DNA of 64,000 nucleotides from the NCBI RefSeq assembly GCF_040932485.1, contig NZ_JBFRBH010000001.1, positions 3,913,212-3,977,211 of the forward strand, in the 5' to 3' direction. Under the pieces are notes generated by a model. That model was not told the DNA's origin, ran no database searches, and saw nothing but the letters and a program-made list of their open reading frames with translations. Both the position numbers and the translations under genes were made by a program. Below, piece by piece: positions 1 through 9,346 of this stretch; the stretch's first letter is position 1; the number at the start of each line of letters is the position of its first letter. Source of the DNA: Gymnodinialimonas sp. 202GB13-11. Lineage in GTDB: Bacteria > Pseudomonadota > Alphaproteobacteria > Rhodobacterales > Rhodobacteraceae.

Positions 1-411
1 GCCCTTCGGTCGCTCGCTGACGAGGCCGGGCTAAGCGATCGCGTGCACTTTCTTCCCGAGGTCCCGGTTCATGAGATGGCCGACTGGTATCGCATTCTCG
101 ATTTGTTCGTCGCGCCGCAGCGATGGGAGGGATTTGGACTGACCCCGCTGGAAGCAATGGCATGTGGTGTGCCGGTTGTGGCCACAACTGTCGGCGCGTT
201 CCCGGAATTGATCGTGGACGGGGTTGGGTCGTTGGTGCCCCCCGATAACGGGCCGCAAATGCAAGCAGCGATTGCCAAATACCTTGACGATCCCGATGGC
301 TGTCACGCTGCAGGTAAGGCGGCCCGCGCCCACGCCGAACTGAACTTTTCGATTGAACGAGAAGCCAAAGCAATTCTCATGATCTATCGCCAGCTTCTGT
401 CACAAACGTGA
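1..411 (+). CDS. Glycosyltransferase family 4, C-terminal part (5' end outside window)
   Basis: The reading frame is open from the first base and ends at TGA, giving 136 codons of the C-terminal GT-B half. The key motif is EGFGLTPLEAMACGVPVV, which holds the E-x7-E element of GT4 retaining transferases that contacts the nucleotide-sugar donor. It is followed by a segment reading GxLVPPDN, also usual for the family. The protein would transfer a sugar from an activated donor to a growing surface glycan at the cytoplasmic face of the membrane. Donor and acceptor cannot be read from this fragment. It lies 62 bases upstream of an FkbM methyltransferase and four more glycan genes on the same strand, so it probably belongs to the same cluster. 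Family assignment is strong; specificity is unknown. Confidence 0.85.
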   Translation, partial: ALRSLADEAGLSDRVHFLPEVPVHEMADWYRILDLFVAPQRWEGFGLTPLEAMACGVPVVATTVGAFPELIVDGVGSLVPPDNGPQMQAAIAKYLDDPDGCHAAGKAARAHAELNFSIEREAKAILMIYRQLLSQT

Positions 412-473
412 CGCCCCTTTTCCACAAGGCGCGGAACGGCTAAACGAAGCCTTCCAAATTCAGGATCAATTTC

Positions 474-1181
474 GTGGCCGACCCATTCCGCAATATTCGC
501 CGTGCTTCGCACATCATGGTTGGTACGAAACGGTTCCAACACAGGGGTGTGACCCTGCACACCGGCCCCTCGGATATTCCGGAAACCGTTCGCGGGCACA
601 TCTTCAAGGGGCGTTACGAGTCAGTCGAGGCGGAATTGGTTCAGGCCATCCTTCGCCCGAACGATCGCGTTCTAGAGGTTGGGACTGGCATTGGCTTCGT
701 CTCGATCCTGTGCGCAAAAATCGCCGGCGAAGGGCAGGTCACCTCATATGAAGCGAACCCCGCTCTCGAGGGATGTATCCTGGCAAACTATTCAGCCAAC
801 AACTTGACGCCAGACTTGCGGATGAAGGCTGTCACCGTGGATGGCCGACCGATCAGTTTCTTCCAAGACCCCAACATTTTATCCTCATCTCTCATCAATC
901 GCGACTTACCGCTTGATGAAATCACTGTCGAAAGTCACGCGATGGAAAGCGTTCTGAACGACATTCGCCCCGATGTGATCGTTATGGATGTGGAAGGCGC
1001 AGAGATCGACCTGCTTACGACGGCTGACCTTTCCGGTGTGCGCGCAATGATCGTGGAGGTTCATCCCCACATTGTTGGCGAAGACAAAATCTCGTTCATG
1101 AATACGGCGCTGTCGGCGGCTGGCTTCGAGATAAAGGCGCGTCGGCACAAAACCGTACACTACGCCCGTAAAAACGCATGA
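474..1181 (+). CDS. FkbM-family SAM-dependent methyltransferase
   Basis: The 235-residue product has a Rossmann methyltransferase core. SAM-binding motif I is VLEVGTGIGF (about residues 66-75), an acidic ribose-binding residue sits in SYEANP (91-96), and the FkbM signature is MDVEGAE (171-177). Such enzymes O-methylate sugars or amino-alcohol groups, often on surface glycans, in the cytoplasm. I chose the GTG at 474 because AGGA lies 8 bases upstream. An ATG at 516 is an alternative that would remove 14 residues without touching the fold. The gene overlaps the following GT25 gene by four bases (ATGA), implying translational coupling and a role in modifying the glycan built by the neighbouring transferases. 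The acceptor is unknown. Confidence 0.85.
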   Translation: MADPFRNIRRASHIMVGTKRFQHRGVTLHTGPSDIPETVRGHIFKGRYESVEAELVQAILRPNDRVLEVGTGIGFVSILCAKIAGEGQVTSYEANPALEGCILANYSANNLTPDLRMKAVTVDGRPISFFQDPNILSSSLINRDLPLDEITVESHAMESVLNDIRPDVIVMDVEGAEIDLLTTADLSGVRAMIVEVHPHIVGEDKISFMNTALSAAGFEIKARRHKTVHYARKNA

Positions 1182-1927
1182 GCGATAAGGTCTGGCCAAT
1201 CCACATCATCAATCTGGCGGATAATACAGCCAGAATGGAAAATGTGCGTCACCAGCTTGATGCACAAAAGCTGGCCTTTGAGCGGGTCGATGCGGTCAAC
1301 GGATGGAAGTTGTCCGATCAGGAAATTTCAAAAGTTTACGACGCTGCCAGGAACGCGCGTCGCCACAAACAGGATCTCGTTCCAGCCGAAATCGGTTGCT
1401 ATCTTAGCCACATCGAAGCGTGGAAACGGATTGCCGCGTCTGTCGATCCTGGTGGTATAGTGCTGGAAGATGATTTCGCGGCCGAAAAGGACCTGCGTTC
1501 CGTGCTCGAAGCCCTGTGTGCAAATCGGCATCAGGATTGGGACATCGCAAAGCTGTTTAGTATTTCTTCGCCTGCGCGGGTCACAGCCACCGAGCCATTG
1601 GTCGGCCAGTACGACATCGTGGTCCCGTATCGCGTTCCGTCCACGACGCTTGGATATGCGATCACGCGGGAGGCTGCGCAGCATCTTCTTTCGCATTCGA
1701 TCCCGTTTTGCCGCCCGATTGACGAAGATCACAAATTTTTCTGGGAGCACGGCCTTGCAATCTCACTTGTTCAACCGAACCCAATTCATGTGGGAGAACA
1801 GGATACAAAAACAGGAACGATCGGCGAGGCGCGCCGTAGCGTGGACAAGACCGGGCGTTGGCGCAAACTGCGCTACCAGCTTGGATACCAGATGCGTTTG
1901 CGTTGGCACCGGATGAGGGGGCGCTAG
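1178..1927 (+). CDS. Glycosyltransferase family 25 (LPS biosynthesis type)
   Basis: The 249-residue product shows the GT25 layout: an N-terminal IHIINLADNTARM strand (8-20), GCYLSH followed by a W (73-82), and the acidic metal/donor motif IVLEDDF (94-100). GT25 enzymes usually add galactose or a related hexose to lipooligosaccharide or capsule in the cytoplasm. The C-terminus is strongly basic (KLRYQLGYQMRLRWHRMRGR), which may allow contact with the membrane. It starts with ATG inside the stop of the FkbM gene and is followed four bases later by a GT4 gene, so it sits inside an operon. A second, shorter GT25 paralogue lies downstream at 2981. Family is confident, sugar specificity is not. Confidence 0.85.
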   Translation: MSDKVWPIHIINLADNTARMENVRHQLDAQKLAFERVDAVNGWKLSDQEISKVYDAARNARRHKQDLVPAEIGCYLSHIEAWKRIAASVDPGGIVLEDDFAAEKDLRSVLEALCANRHQDWDIAKLFSISSPARVTATEPLVGQYDIVVPYRVPSTTLGYAITREAAQHLLSHSIPFCRPIDEDHKFFWEHGLAISLVQPNPIHVGEQDTKTGTIGEARRSVDKTGRWRKLRYQLGYQMRLRWHRMRGR

Positions 1928-1931
1928 TGCT

Positions 1932-2984
1932 GTGACCCAGAATTTGCGCATCCTTCACATGTGTTTCGGCAAAGAGGGCGGGGCGGAGCGTTTTTTCGTG
2001 AATCTCGTTCAGGCATTTGACCGGTACGGCGGAATCGAGCAGCGATTCATCATTCGTCCGAACCGCACCTGGCGCCAACATATCGTGGAAATCGGCCCAA
2101 CGATTGAGAACAACTACAATTACCTATCTCTGTCGCGTTGGTGGCTGCGTGCCGAATACCGGCGCATCATTCGCGACTGGAAGCCGGATGTCGTTTTCGC
2201 TTGGGCGCCGCGTGCCGGCCGTTTGCAGCAGAAAAACCCCGTGGGTCCACTGAAGATCGTGCGCTTGGGGGATTTTCCGCCGCACCTAGATCATTTCCAG
2301 AACTGCGAAGTCATCGTTGCCAATACACCCGCGATCACTGAGCATGTGAAAGAACTGGGTTGGGACAGGCCTGCCACAACGATCACGAATTTTGCACGAC
2401 CGGTGCAGCCAATGCCTGTGCGCCGCGCCGATTTCGACACGCCTGAAGATGCTTTTCTGGTAGCCACCGCCGGGCGGTTTGTTCCGCGCAAGGGCATGGA
2501 TGCGGCGATCCGAGCGGTCTCCAAGGTGCAGGGCGCGTGGCTCTGGATAATGGGCGACGGCGAGGAAAACGACGCTTTGCGCGGCTTGGTGGACAAAATT
2601 GGTATCTCGGACCGTGTAAGGTTCTTGGGGTGGGTGGATGAGCCCGTCCATAATTTCTCCGCGTCAGACGCCGTGATTTTTCCGTCGCGCCATGAGCCGC
2701 TGGGAAATGTCGTACTGGATGCTTGGCAAGCGCGGAAACCGGTTGTGGCCACGCGCTCTGAAGGGCCTGGATGGTTCATGCGTGATGAAGTGGATGGTAT
2801 TCTCACGGATATTGATGATGTGGAGGCTATGGCGGCCGGGCTTTCACGCCTCCAATCAGAAGTCGCGCTTCGGGAAAAGTTCGGCGAGGCCGGGCACGAC
2901 CGTTTACAATCCTTCTTCGGCGAAGATGCGATTGTGGAAGCCTATCTGGAGCTCCTCCGATCGAACACCGGGTCGGGCAATTGA
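1932..2984 (+). CDS. Glycosyltransferase family 4
   Basis: The 350-residue product has a GT-B fold. The N-terminal acceptor domain carries GGAERFF (16-22). The C-terminal donor domain starts near 175 with ATAGRFVPRKGMD and contains a phosphate-binding RHEPLGNVVLDAW (253-265). In the last motif the second acidic residue of the usual E-x7-E is Asp (E255-x7-D263), a conservative change. The start is GTG at 1932, preceded by a GAGGGGGCG ribosome-binding site at the end of the previous gene. It overlaps the next GT25 gene through TTGA. It most likely adds one sugar of the surface polysaccharide. Donor unknown. Confidence 0.85.
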   Translation: MTQNLRILHMCFGKEGGAERFFVNLVQAFDRYGGIEQRFIIRPNRTWRQHIVEIGPTIENNYNYLSLSRWWLRAEYRRIIRDWKPDVVFAWAPRAGRLQQKNPVGPLKIVRLGDFPPHLDHFQNCEVIVANTPAITEHVKELGWDRPATTITNFARPVQPMPVRRADFDTPEDAFLVATAGRFVPRKGMDAAIRAVSKVQGAWLWIMGDGEENDALRGLVDKIGISDRVRFLGWVDEPVHNFSASDAVIFPSRHEPLGNVVLDAWQARKPVVATRSEGPGWFMRDEVDGILTDIDDVEAMAAGLSRLQSEVALREKFGEAGHDRLQSFFGEDAIVEAYLELLRSNTGSGN

Positions 2985-3736
2985 AAGCCTTGATTATAAA
3001 CCTTGCGTCGGAAACCGAACGTCTTGCGTTCCAGGCAAGTCAGTTGGAGCGATTGGGCATTGCTTACCAACGCCTCGAAGCCAAAACGCCGGAAACGCTA
3101 ACTCCAGCCAAAGACAGTCCGTACTGGACCTGTTGGCAGCGCCCATTGCGCACAACGGAAATGGCTGCCTTCGCCAGCCACCGTAGCGCATGGGAGTATG
3201 TCGCAGCTTCAGATGCGCCGAATTTGATCCTTGAAGATGACGCTGTTCTGATGCCCGGTGTCCCTGATCTTTTGGCGCAACTGTCCTCCATTCCAGAGGC
3301 CGAATTTGTAACGCTGGAAACCCGTGGTCGGCGCAAACGCATCGCTGTTGAGCCCCATGGTGGCTTGCCGCTCCACCGGCTTTGGCAAGATCGCACAGGT
3401 GCTGCGGCTTACGTACTCTGGCCTTCCGCTGCGCGAAAACTGCTGGCCCGCGTGGCAACAGCGCCTGGATTGGCAGATGCTATCCTTTGCGCTGCCTATG
3501 ACCTGAACGCGTGGCAAGCAGTCCCAGCCCTTGCGTGTCAACTTGATCGCTGCGAGGCAGAAGGCTTTGCCCCGCCCATCGAAACGCAAAGTGCAATTGG
3601 GAAAGAGGCCAAACCGAGCGCCAAACCGAGTCTTGTTCAAAGGTTGCGGCGCGTTTCCGGCCAAGCGCGGATGGGCTTGCGCGCATTGGCCCACGCAAAT
3701 GCACAAAACGTCATCGTACCGCTAAAGCGCGATTAG
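2981..3736 (+). CDS. Glycosyltransferase family 25 paralogue
   Basis: The 251-residue product begins [10 protein letters not shown], has [15 protein letters not shown] (60-74) and the acidic [10 protein letters not shown] motif (82-91), matching GT25. The start is a TTG overlapping the stop of the GT4 gene (TTGA), so translation probably depends on coupling. The C-terminal 50 residues are basic and Ala/Lys/Arg rich. It is the last gene of this plus-strand block. Its TAG overlaps the TAA of convergent hemE on the other strand. It is related in layout to the GT25 at 1178 but clearly diverged, so the two probably add different residues to the same glycan. Confidence 0.8.
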   Translation: MKALIINLASETERLAFQASQLERLGIAYQRLEAKTPETLTPAKDSPYWTCWQRPLRTTEMAAFASHRSAWEYVAASDAPNLILEDDAVLMPGVPDLLAQLSSIPEAEFVTLETRGRRKRIAVEPHGGLPLHRLWQDRTGAAAYVLWPSAARKLLARVATAPGLADAILCAAYDLNAWQAVPALACQLDRCEAEGFAPPIETQSAIGKEAKPSAKPSLVQRLRRVSGQARMGLRALAHANAQNVIVPLKRD

Positions 3737-4764
3737 CCCCGGATCGCTTCCAGAAGGCGATGCACATTCTCGGGGTCGGCATCCGGTGTAATCCCGTGGC
3801 CGAGATTGAATATATGCGGCCCGCCTTTGAGCGCATCGCAAATCCTGCGTGCTTCTGATTGCAGCGCCTCACCACCAGTGACCATCAGTTTTGGATCGAG
3901 GTTGCCCTGCACGCAGGTATCGCCCTGCAGGTTCTCTGCGGCCCATGTGGCGTCGACGGATGTGTCGATTGCCAACGCGTCTGCCCCAACTGCTTTGGCA
4001 AAGCCGATGTATTTGTCGCCCGCTTCCCGTGGGAACGCTATCACCGGAAGATCAGGGTGACGTGACTTTAGTTCTGCGATGATGCGTTTAGCCGGGGCCA
4101 GAGCGAATGCGTCAAAGGCCTCTCCCTTAAGCGAGCCCGCCCACGAGTCGAACAGCTTCACCACTTCAGCACCGGCCTTCACCTGCATGTCGAGGTATTC
4201 GATGGTTGCATCCGTCAGCAGGTCGATCAGGGCCTGGAAAGTCTGTGGGTCTTCTTCGCGCAACTTGTGGGCGGGGGCCTGATCCGGCGTTCCGCGACCG
4301 GCGATCATGTAGGTGGCAACCGTCCAGGGCGCGCCTGCAAAGCCGATTAGCGTGGTCTCCTTAGGAAGTTCCTGCGACAGGATCTTCACGGTCTCATAGA
4401 TCGGGTTCAGGGTCTCATGGATATCGTCCTTGCCCTTCATCCGATCCATGCCAGCGGCATCGGTGATCGTGGAAAGACGTGGGCCTTCTCCCGTCACGAA
4501 CCAAAGATCAGCACCAAGGGCCTGCGGGATAAGCAGGATGTCAGCAAAAAGGATCGCCGCATCGAAGCCATAGCGCCGAATAGGCTGAAGTGTAACTTCA
4601 GCGGCAAGCTCCGGATTATAGCAAAGCGAAAGGAAATCCCCGGCCTGCGCACGTGTCGCGCGATACTCGGGCAGATATCGCCCGGCCTGCCGCATCAGCC
4701 AGACGGGCGGCACATCCATCGTTTCACCCGCAAGGCTACGGAGAAGTTTTTTCTTGTCGGGCAT
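3733..4764 (-). CDS. hemE: Uroporphyrinogen III decarboxylase
   Basis: HemE decarboxylates the four acetate side chains of uroporphyrinogen III to give coproporphyrinogen III in the cytoplasm, leading to heme. The 343-residue product carries the family signature [12 protein letters not shown] (24-35) and the catalytic Asp in LFADILLIP (about D75). [12 protein letters not shown] further on is also typical. I start it at the ATG of MPDKKKLL (4764). The frame runs open upstream to 4941, but that extension overlaps divergent hemC and has no family similarity I can see. Length fits the family (about 340-355). It is divergent from hemC across 102 bases that contain an inverted repeat, so the two heme genes may share regulation. 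Confidence 0.96.
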   Translation of the reverse strand: MPDKKKLLRSLAGETMDVPPVWLMRQAGRYLPEYRATRAQAGDFLSLCYNPELAAEVTLQPIRRYGFDAAILFADILLIPQALGADLWFVTGEGPRLSTITDAAGMDRMKGKDDIHETLNPIYETVKILSQELPKETTLIGFAGAPWTVATYMIAGRGTPDQAPAHKLREEDPQTFQALIDLLTDATIEYLDMQVKAGAEVVKLFDSWAGSLKGEAFDAFALAPAKRIIAELKSRHPDLPVIAFPREAGDKYIGFAKAVGADALAIDTSVDATWAAENLQGDTCVQGNLDPKLMVTGGEALQSEARRICDALKGGPHIFNLGHGITPDADPENVHRLLEAIRG

Positions 4765-4832
4765 AGGACTTATCCTCAGGGTCGTATTGCGGGTCTGGCC
4801 ACTCTCCTTATGAGTGTCAAGCTGTCGCCCGT

Positions 4833-4850
4833 TGTCAACCCAAGTTGACA
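4833..4850. promoter_or_regulatory. Perfect inverted repeat in the hemE-hemC divergent promoter region
   Basis: TGTCAAC and GTTGACA face each other across a 4-base spacer (CCAA). A further TGTCAA half-site occurs at 4815-4820. The palindrome is 16 bases before the hemC ATG and about 68 bases before the hemE ATG, a good position for an operator controlling both. The embedded TTGACA hexamers are unlikely to be the -35 of hemC because there is no room for a -10. The binding protein is unknown. Confidence 0.35.
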
Positions 4851-4866
4851 CCGCTAGAGAGGATAC

Positions 4867-5823
4867 ATGACGACCGACCTGCCGACCCCCGCCGCCCCAT
4901 TGCGTATCGGAACCCGTGGCTCGCCACTGGCCTTGGCGCAAGCATTCGAAACCCGCACCCGTTTGATGGGTACCTTCGATCTGCCTGAAGATGCGTTCGA
5001 AATCGTTGTGATCAAGACAACCGGTGATGATCGTAGCCTGATTGAGCGTGACATCGCTTTGAAGGAATTGGGCGGCAAGGGCCTCTTCACCAAGGAAATT
5101 GAGGAGGACATGCTGTCAGGCAAGATAGACATCGCTGTCCACTCGATGAAAGACATGCCCGTAGATCAGCCTGAAGGGCTGCTCCTAGATTGTTATCTAC
5201 CCCGCGAAGATGTGCGTGACGCGTTTGTTTCGTTGAACCATGACAGCTTGGCCGCGTTGCCCGAGGGGGCGATTGTCGGCTCCTCCAGCTTGCGGCGACG
5301 GGCGCAACTCGCGGCGCGTCGTCCAGACCTGAAAGTCGTGGAATTCCGCGGTAACGTTCAAACGCGCATGAAGAAGCTTGGCGACGGTGTGGCTGAGGCA
5401 ACCTTCCTCGCCATGGCAGGTCTGCGCCGCCTTGGAATGGAAGAGGTTGTGAAATCGGCGCTTGAGACGACCGATATGCTTCCAGCTGTCGCGCAAGGCG
5501 CCATCGGGATTGAGCGCCGTGCAGACGATATGCGCATGGCGAAGATGCTTGAGGCCATTCACGACGGCCCGACCGGCCAACGCCTTGCCGCCGAGCGCGC
5601 GTTTCTCAAAGGACTTGATGGTTCTTGCCAGACACCCATTGCCGGATTGGCAGAACTAGACGGTGGCACCCTTCGTTTGCGTGGTGAAATCCTGCGCCCA
5701 GATGGATCAGAGGTGCTGACAGACGACCGAACAGCGCCGGTGGAAGATGGGGTGGCTCTCGGGGCTGAGATGGCCGCCGACCTTCGCAAACAGGCCGGAC
5801 CGGGCTTTTTCGACTGGCACTAA
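4867..5823 (+). CDS. hemC: Hydroxymethylbilane synthase (porphobilinogen deaminase)
   Basis: HemC joins four porphobilinogen units into hydroxymethylbilane in the cytoplasm, two steps before the HemE reaction. The 318-residue product has the N-terminal [12 protein letters not shown] (14-25), the HSMKD loop with the catalytic Asp (92-96), arginine-rich SSLRRRAQL (139-147), and the cofactor-attachment Cys in [12 protein letters not shown] (about C254), which carries the dipyrromethane primer. The ATG at 4867 follows a GAGAGG ribosome-binding site. It is divergent from hemE. All hallmark residues are present and the length is normal. Confidence 0.97.
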   Translation: MTTDLPTPAAPLRIGTRGSPLALAQAFETRTRLMGTFDLPEDAFEIVVIKTTGDDRSLIERDIALKELGGKGLFTKEIEEDMLSGKIDIAVHSMKDMPVDQPEGLLLDCYLPREDVRDAFVSLNHDSLAALPEGAIVGSSSLRRRAQLAARRPDLKVVEFRGNVQTRMKKLGDGVAEATFLAMAGLRRLGMEEVVKSALETTDMLPAVAQGAIGIERRADDMRMAKMLEAIHDGPTGQRLAAERAFLKGLDGSCQTPIAGLAELDGGTLRLRGEILRPDGSEVLTDDRTAPVEDGVALGAEMAADLRKQAGPGFFDWH

Positions 5824-5899
5824 CAGCCGCCGCGAACCGTTGCGGGGTACGCAGCCCCATGGCATTGTCCCGCGAAACATAGGCGGAGCAGACGCAGGC

Positions 5900-6466
5900 A
5901 TGAATATTGAAGAAACCGGCCTTCCGGGCCTTGTGGTCCTGACGCCACCGCGCTTTGGGGATGAACGCGGCTTTTTCAGTGAAACGTACAATGCTGAGAA
6001 GCTCGCGGAGCACGGCATCGCTATCACTTTCGTCCAAGACAATCACTCTCTCTCGGCCGAGACGAACACCGTTCGAGGCCTCCACTTTCAGGCCCCGCCC
6101 CGTGCACAAGCCAAGCTCGTGCGATGCGGGCGCGGAAGGCTTTGGGATGTGGCGGTCGATATTCGGCGCGGCTCCCCAACCTATGGGCAGCATTTCGGGA
6201 TCGAGCTGACCTTTGAGAATGCAAAACAGCTCCTGATCCCCGCAGGCTTTGCCCACGGGTTCATCACGCGGGAACCGGGCACCGAGATCATCTACAAATG
6301 CTCCGACACCTACGCGCCCGAAACGGAAGGTGCATTGCTGTGGAGCGATCCCGATCTTGGAATTGATTGGCAGCTAACCGGTAATCCGATTCTTTCTGGC
6401 AAGGATGCAGACGCACCCGCCTTCATTGGGTTCGAGAGTCCCTTCACTTATGAGGGCGCGGCATGA
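5900..6466 (+). CDS. rfbC: dTDP-4-dehydrorhamnose 3,5-epimerase
   Basis: RfbC (RmlC) epimerises C3 and C5 of dTDP-4-keto-6-deoxyglucose, the third step towards dTDP-L-rhamnose. The 188-residue cupin protein has [12 protein letters not shown] (20-31), the catalytic His in VRGLHFQ (H62) and the conserved Lys of AKLVRC (K72). The later [10 protein letters not shown] segment supplies the active-site Tyr. I start at ATG 5900, where [10 protein letters not shown] aligns with the family N-terminus; an open frame further upstream runs into hemC. It overlaps rfbB by four bases. Gene order is C-B-D-A, a complete dTDP-rhamnose set. Confidence 0.95.
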   Translation: MNIEETGLPGLVVLTPPRFGDERGFFSETYNAEKLAEHGIAITFVQDNHSLSAETNTVRGLHFQAPPRAQAKLVRCGRGRLWDVAVDIRRGSPTYGQHFGIELTFENAKQLLIPAGFAHGFITREPGTEIIYKCSDTYAPETEGALLWSDPDLGIDWQLTGNPILSGKDADAPAFIGFESPFTYEGAA

Positions 6467-7503
6467 AGGTGTTGGTCACTGGGGGCGCAGGGTTCATTGG
6501 CTCGGCCGTTGTACGCCTTGCTGTCGAGCGTGGGCATGAGGTCATCAACCTTGATGCGCTCACCTACGCTGCGTGTCTTGACAATGTTGCCCCCGTCGCG
6601 CGGTCGAGCCTTTACACATTCGAGCAAGCTGATATCCGCGACCGCGCGGCACTCGACCGTATTCTGTTAAGCCATAATCCAGACGCGATCCTGCACCTTG
6701 CCGCCGAATCCCATGTCGACCGTTCCATTGATGGGCCCGCTGCCTTCATCGATACGAACATCACCGGCACCGCCACCCTGTTGGATGCGGCGCGCGCGCA
6801 CTGGGAGGCGCAAGGAAGACCGGAGAGCTTCCGCTTTCACCACGTCTCTACCGATGAGGTTTTTGGCACGCTTGGCGATACCGGGCTCTTTACGGAAGAC
6901 ACCCCGTACGATCCGCGCAGTCCGTATTCGGCATCCAAGGCCTCCTCGGACCACCTTGTTCGTGCCTGGCATGAGACCTACGGCCTGCCGGTTTTGCTGA
7001 CGAATTGTTCAAACAACTACGGTCCCTACCACTTTCCAGAAAAGCTGATCCCGGTCGTCATCCTCAAGGCCCTCGCAGGGGAGCCGATCCCAGTCTATGG
7101 AACCGGTGAGAACGTGCGTGACTGGCTTTATGTGGAGGATCATGCAGACGCCCTTCTGACGGTTCTTGAGAAGGGTCAAGTTGGGCGAAGCTACAACATT
7201 GGCGGTCATAACGAGATGCGGAATATCGACCTGGTCCGCGCAATTTGTGGGTTGCTTGATGAACGCCGGCCTGACGCCAGCCCCCATGCAGACCTAATTA
7301 CTTTTGTCACCGACCGACCAGGCCATGACATGCGCTATGCGATTGACGCATCTCGCATTCAGAACGAATTGGGTTGGACGCCTTCCGTGACGGTTGAAGA
7401 AGGCTTGGCGCGGACAGTGGATTGGTTCCTCGACAATGAAGAGTGGTGGCGCGCCCTGCAGAAGCGGGACGGCGTGGGCAGACGTCTGGGAACCAAGGCA
7501 TGA
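6463..7503 (+). CDS. rfbB: dTDP-glucose 4,6-dehydratase
   Basis: RfbB (RmlB) oxidises, dehydrates and reduces dTDP-glucose to dTDP-4-keto-6-deoxyglucose using bound NAD. The 346-residue product is an extended [12 protein letters not shown] (6-14) binds NAD, STDEVFG (129-135) gives the catalytic Thr-Asp-Glu typical of 4,6-dehydratases, and YSASK (155-159) is the Y-x3-K pair. Length is typical. The ATG overlaps the rfbC stop, and the gene itself overlaps rfbD by four bases, so the four genes are probably one transcript, with rfbA after a 122-base gap. Confidence 0.97.
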   Translation: MKVLVTGGAGFIGSAVVRLAVERGHEVINLDALTYAACLDNVAPVARSSLYTFEQADIRDRAALDRILLSHNPDAILHLAAESHVDRSIDGPAAFIDTNITGTATLLDAARAHWEAQGRPESFRFHHVSTDEVFGTLGDTGLFTEDTPYDPRSPYSASKASSDHLVRAWHETYGLPVLLTNCSNNYGPYHFPEKLIPVVILKALAGEPIPVYGTGENVRDWLYVEDHADALLTVLEKGQVGRSYNIGGHNEMRNIDLVRAICGLLDERRPDASPHADLITFVTDRPGHDMRYAIDASRIQNELGWTPSVTVEEGLARTVDWFLDNEEWWRALQKRDGVGRRLGTKA

Positions 7504-8345
7504 AGCTTCTGGCGTTCGGACAGACCGGGCAGGTCGCGCAGGAACTGACACGCCTTGGGGTGCAAACGCTTGGCAGGGCGGAAGCCGATCTGACAGACCC
7601 GTTAAAGTGCGCGGCATTGATTGCGGCAACCGATGCAGATGCGGTTATCAACGCAGCCGCCTACACCGCAGTCGATAAGGCAGAAGAAGAGGAAGCCACT
7701 GCCCATTTAGTCAACGCCAAAGCCCCCGCCGCCATGGCACAAACCTGCGCGGCAAAAAATATTCCTTTTGTCCATATCTCGACGGACTACGTTTTCGATG
7801 GGTCGGGTGAGGCATCATGGACCCCGGATGCGCCCACGGCGCCCCTAGGCGCCTATGGCCGCACCAAATTGGCGGGCGAAGAAGCAGTGCGCGCGGCAGG
7901 TGGCACGCACGCAATCATGCGCACAGCTTGGGTTTTTTCAGCCCATGGCGCGAATTTCGTGAAAACGATGCTGCGGCTTGGGGCGGAGCGTGACTCACTT
8001 TCCATCGTTGCGGACCAAATTGGAGGGCCCACCCCAGCACGTGACATTGCCGCCGCCTGCGTCACGATGGCGGAAGCCTTGGTTGCTGATCCGGGAAAAA
8101 GCGGCACCTATCATTTCGCGGGCAGCCCGGATGCGTCCTGGGCCGATTTTGCGCGCGAGATTTTCGATCAGGCTGATTTGCAGTGCGCTGTCACGGACAT
8201 CCCTTCTTCCGCCTACCCAACCCCTGCAGAACGCCCCAAAAACTCCCGCCTCGATTGCACGTCGACCGAAGTCGTTTTTGGGCTTCAGCGGCCCAATTGG
8301 CGTGCGGGTTTGGCAGAAGTCTTGGAACACTTGCACAATTCCTGA
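7500..8345 (+). CDS. rfbD: dTDP-4-dehydrorhamnose reductase
   Basis: RfbD (RmlD) reduces dTDP-4-keto-L-rhamnose with NAD(P)H to dTDP-L-rhamnose. The 281-residue product begins [15 protein letters not shown], a Rossmann motif of this family. It contains [24 protein letters not shown] and the catalytic YGRTKLAGE (Y-x3-K). The start at 7500 overlaps rfbB (ATGA); a longer open frame upstream lies inside rfbB and is discarded. Length is slightly short of many homologues but complete. Confidence 0.96.
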   Translation: MKLLAFGQTGQVAQELTRLGVQTLGRAEADLTDPLKCAALIAATDADAVINAAAYTAVDKAEEEEATAHLVNAKAPAAMAQTCAAKNIPFVHISTDYVFDGSGEASWTPDAPTAPLGAYGRTKLAGEEAVRAAGGTHAIMRTAWVFSAHGANFVKTMLRLGAERDSLSIVADQIGGPTPARDIAAACVTMAEALVADPGKSGTYHFAGSPDASWADFAREIFDQADLQCAVTDIPSSAYPTPAERPKNSRLDCTSTEVVFGLQRPNWRAGLAEVLEHLHNS

Positions 8346-8392
8346 CATGCGTTCAGTCGCCGTTAACGCTTATTGTGCCATCCCTCCGTTAG

Positions 8393-8420
8393 CGGGCGGG
8401 CAATTGGCAAGACCCGCCTG
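8393..8420. other. Intergenic hairpin between rfbD and rfbA
   Basis: GGCGGG (8395-8400) pairs with CCCGCC (8413-8418) across a 12-base loop, with one wobble and one C-G pair extending the stem. No T tract follows. It may modulate read-through or mRNA stability between rfbD and rfbA; the remainder of this 122-base gap shows only the rfbA ribosome-binding site GGAGG at about 8455. Confidence 0.25.
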
Positions 8421-8467
8421 ACGCGTTAGGCCAAACCAACTTGGCTTAAAGGACGGAGGCGCAGAGA

Positions 8468-9340
8468 ATGGCGCGCAAAGGGATCATACTTGCCGGCGGG
8501 TCCGGCACGCGGCTTTACCCGGTAACGACCGGCGTGTCGAAGCAGCTTCTGCCGATCTATGACAAGCCAATGATCTATTATCCCCTCTCGGTCCTGATGC
8601 TGTCTGGCATTCGCGAGATTGCGGTTATCACCACCCCCACGGATCAGGATCAATTCAAGCGCACTTTGGGTGATGGCAGCCAATGGGGACTCAGCCTCAC
8701 ATATATCGAACAGCCTAGCCCGGACGGGCTTGCACAAGCGTATCTGCTGGCACGTGATTTCCTGAATGGCGCACCATCCGCCATGGTTCTGGGCGACAAC
8801 ATTTTCTTCGGGCACGGGCTGCCGTCGGTTTTGGCCGTCGCCGATGCTAAAACTGATGGTGGAACGGTCTTCGGCTACCGAGTGACTGATCCTGAGCGGT
8901 ACGGCGTTGTGGATTTTGAACAGGACGGGAGCGTCCGAGCGATTGTCGAAAAGCCTGAGATCGCACCTTCGCAATACGCTGTCACGGGTCTTTACTATCT
9001 CGATGGAACAGCGCCTGACCGAGCCGCCGCTGTTGCGCCCTCGCCCCGCGGCGAATTGGAAATCACAAGCCTTTTGGAGAGCTACCTTGCCGATGGTGCT
9101 CTGACCGTGGAACGCATGGGGCGCGGATATGCATGGCTTGATACAGGAACCCACGAAAGCCTGCTGGACGCTGGAAATTTCGTGCGAACACTTACGCAGC
9201 GACAAGGCCTGCAAGTTGGCTCACCTGATGAGATTGCGTTTGAACTTGGCTGGATCGGCGAGGCTGAGCTTTCCGCCCGTGCGGATCTGTTCGGCAAGTC
9301 GGGCTATGGCCGCTATCTCGCATCACTTCTGAAAGGATAG
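8468..9340 (+). CDS. rfbA: Glucose-1-phosphate thymidylyltransferase
   Basis: RfbA (RmlA) makes dTDP-glucose from glucose-1-phosphate and dTTP, the first step of the rhamnose pathway. The 290-residue product has the nucleotide-binding GGSGTRLYPVT (about 9-19), followed by VSKQLLPIYDKPMIYYPL segments, and VLGDNIFFG, which holds the metal-binding Asp. Downstream GYAWLDTGTHESLLDA is also typical. The ATG follows GGAGG at 8 bases. It is followed after six bases by a large glycosyltransferase that could use the rhamnose produced. Confidence 0.97.
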   Translation: MARKGIILAGGSGTRLYPVTTGVSKQLLPIYDKPMIYYPLSVLMLSGIREIAVITTPTDQDQFKRTLGDGSQWGLSLTYIEQPSPDGLAQAYLLARDFLNGAPSAMVLGDNIFFGHGLPSVLAVADAKTDGGTVFGYRVTDPERYGVVDFEQDGSVRAIVEKPEIAPSQYAVTGLYYLDGTAPDRAAAVAPSPRGELEITSLLESYLADGALTVERMGRGYAWLDTGTHESLLDAGNFVRTLTQRQGLQVGSPDEIAFELGWIGEAELSARADLFGKSGYGRYLASLLKG

Positions 9341-9346
9341 GCCCGG

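Noticed and set aside
4845-4850. TTGACA as a -35 element for hemC
   Set aside because: Only 16 bases separate it from the hemC ATG, so there is no space for a -10 and leader.
4765-4941. N-terminal extension of hemE by 59 residues
   Set aside because: It would overlap divergent hemC and its promoter region, and the sequence upstream of MPDKKKLL has no family similarity.
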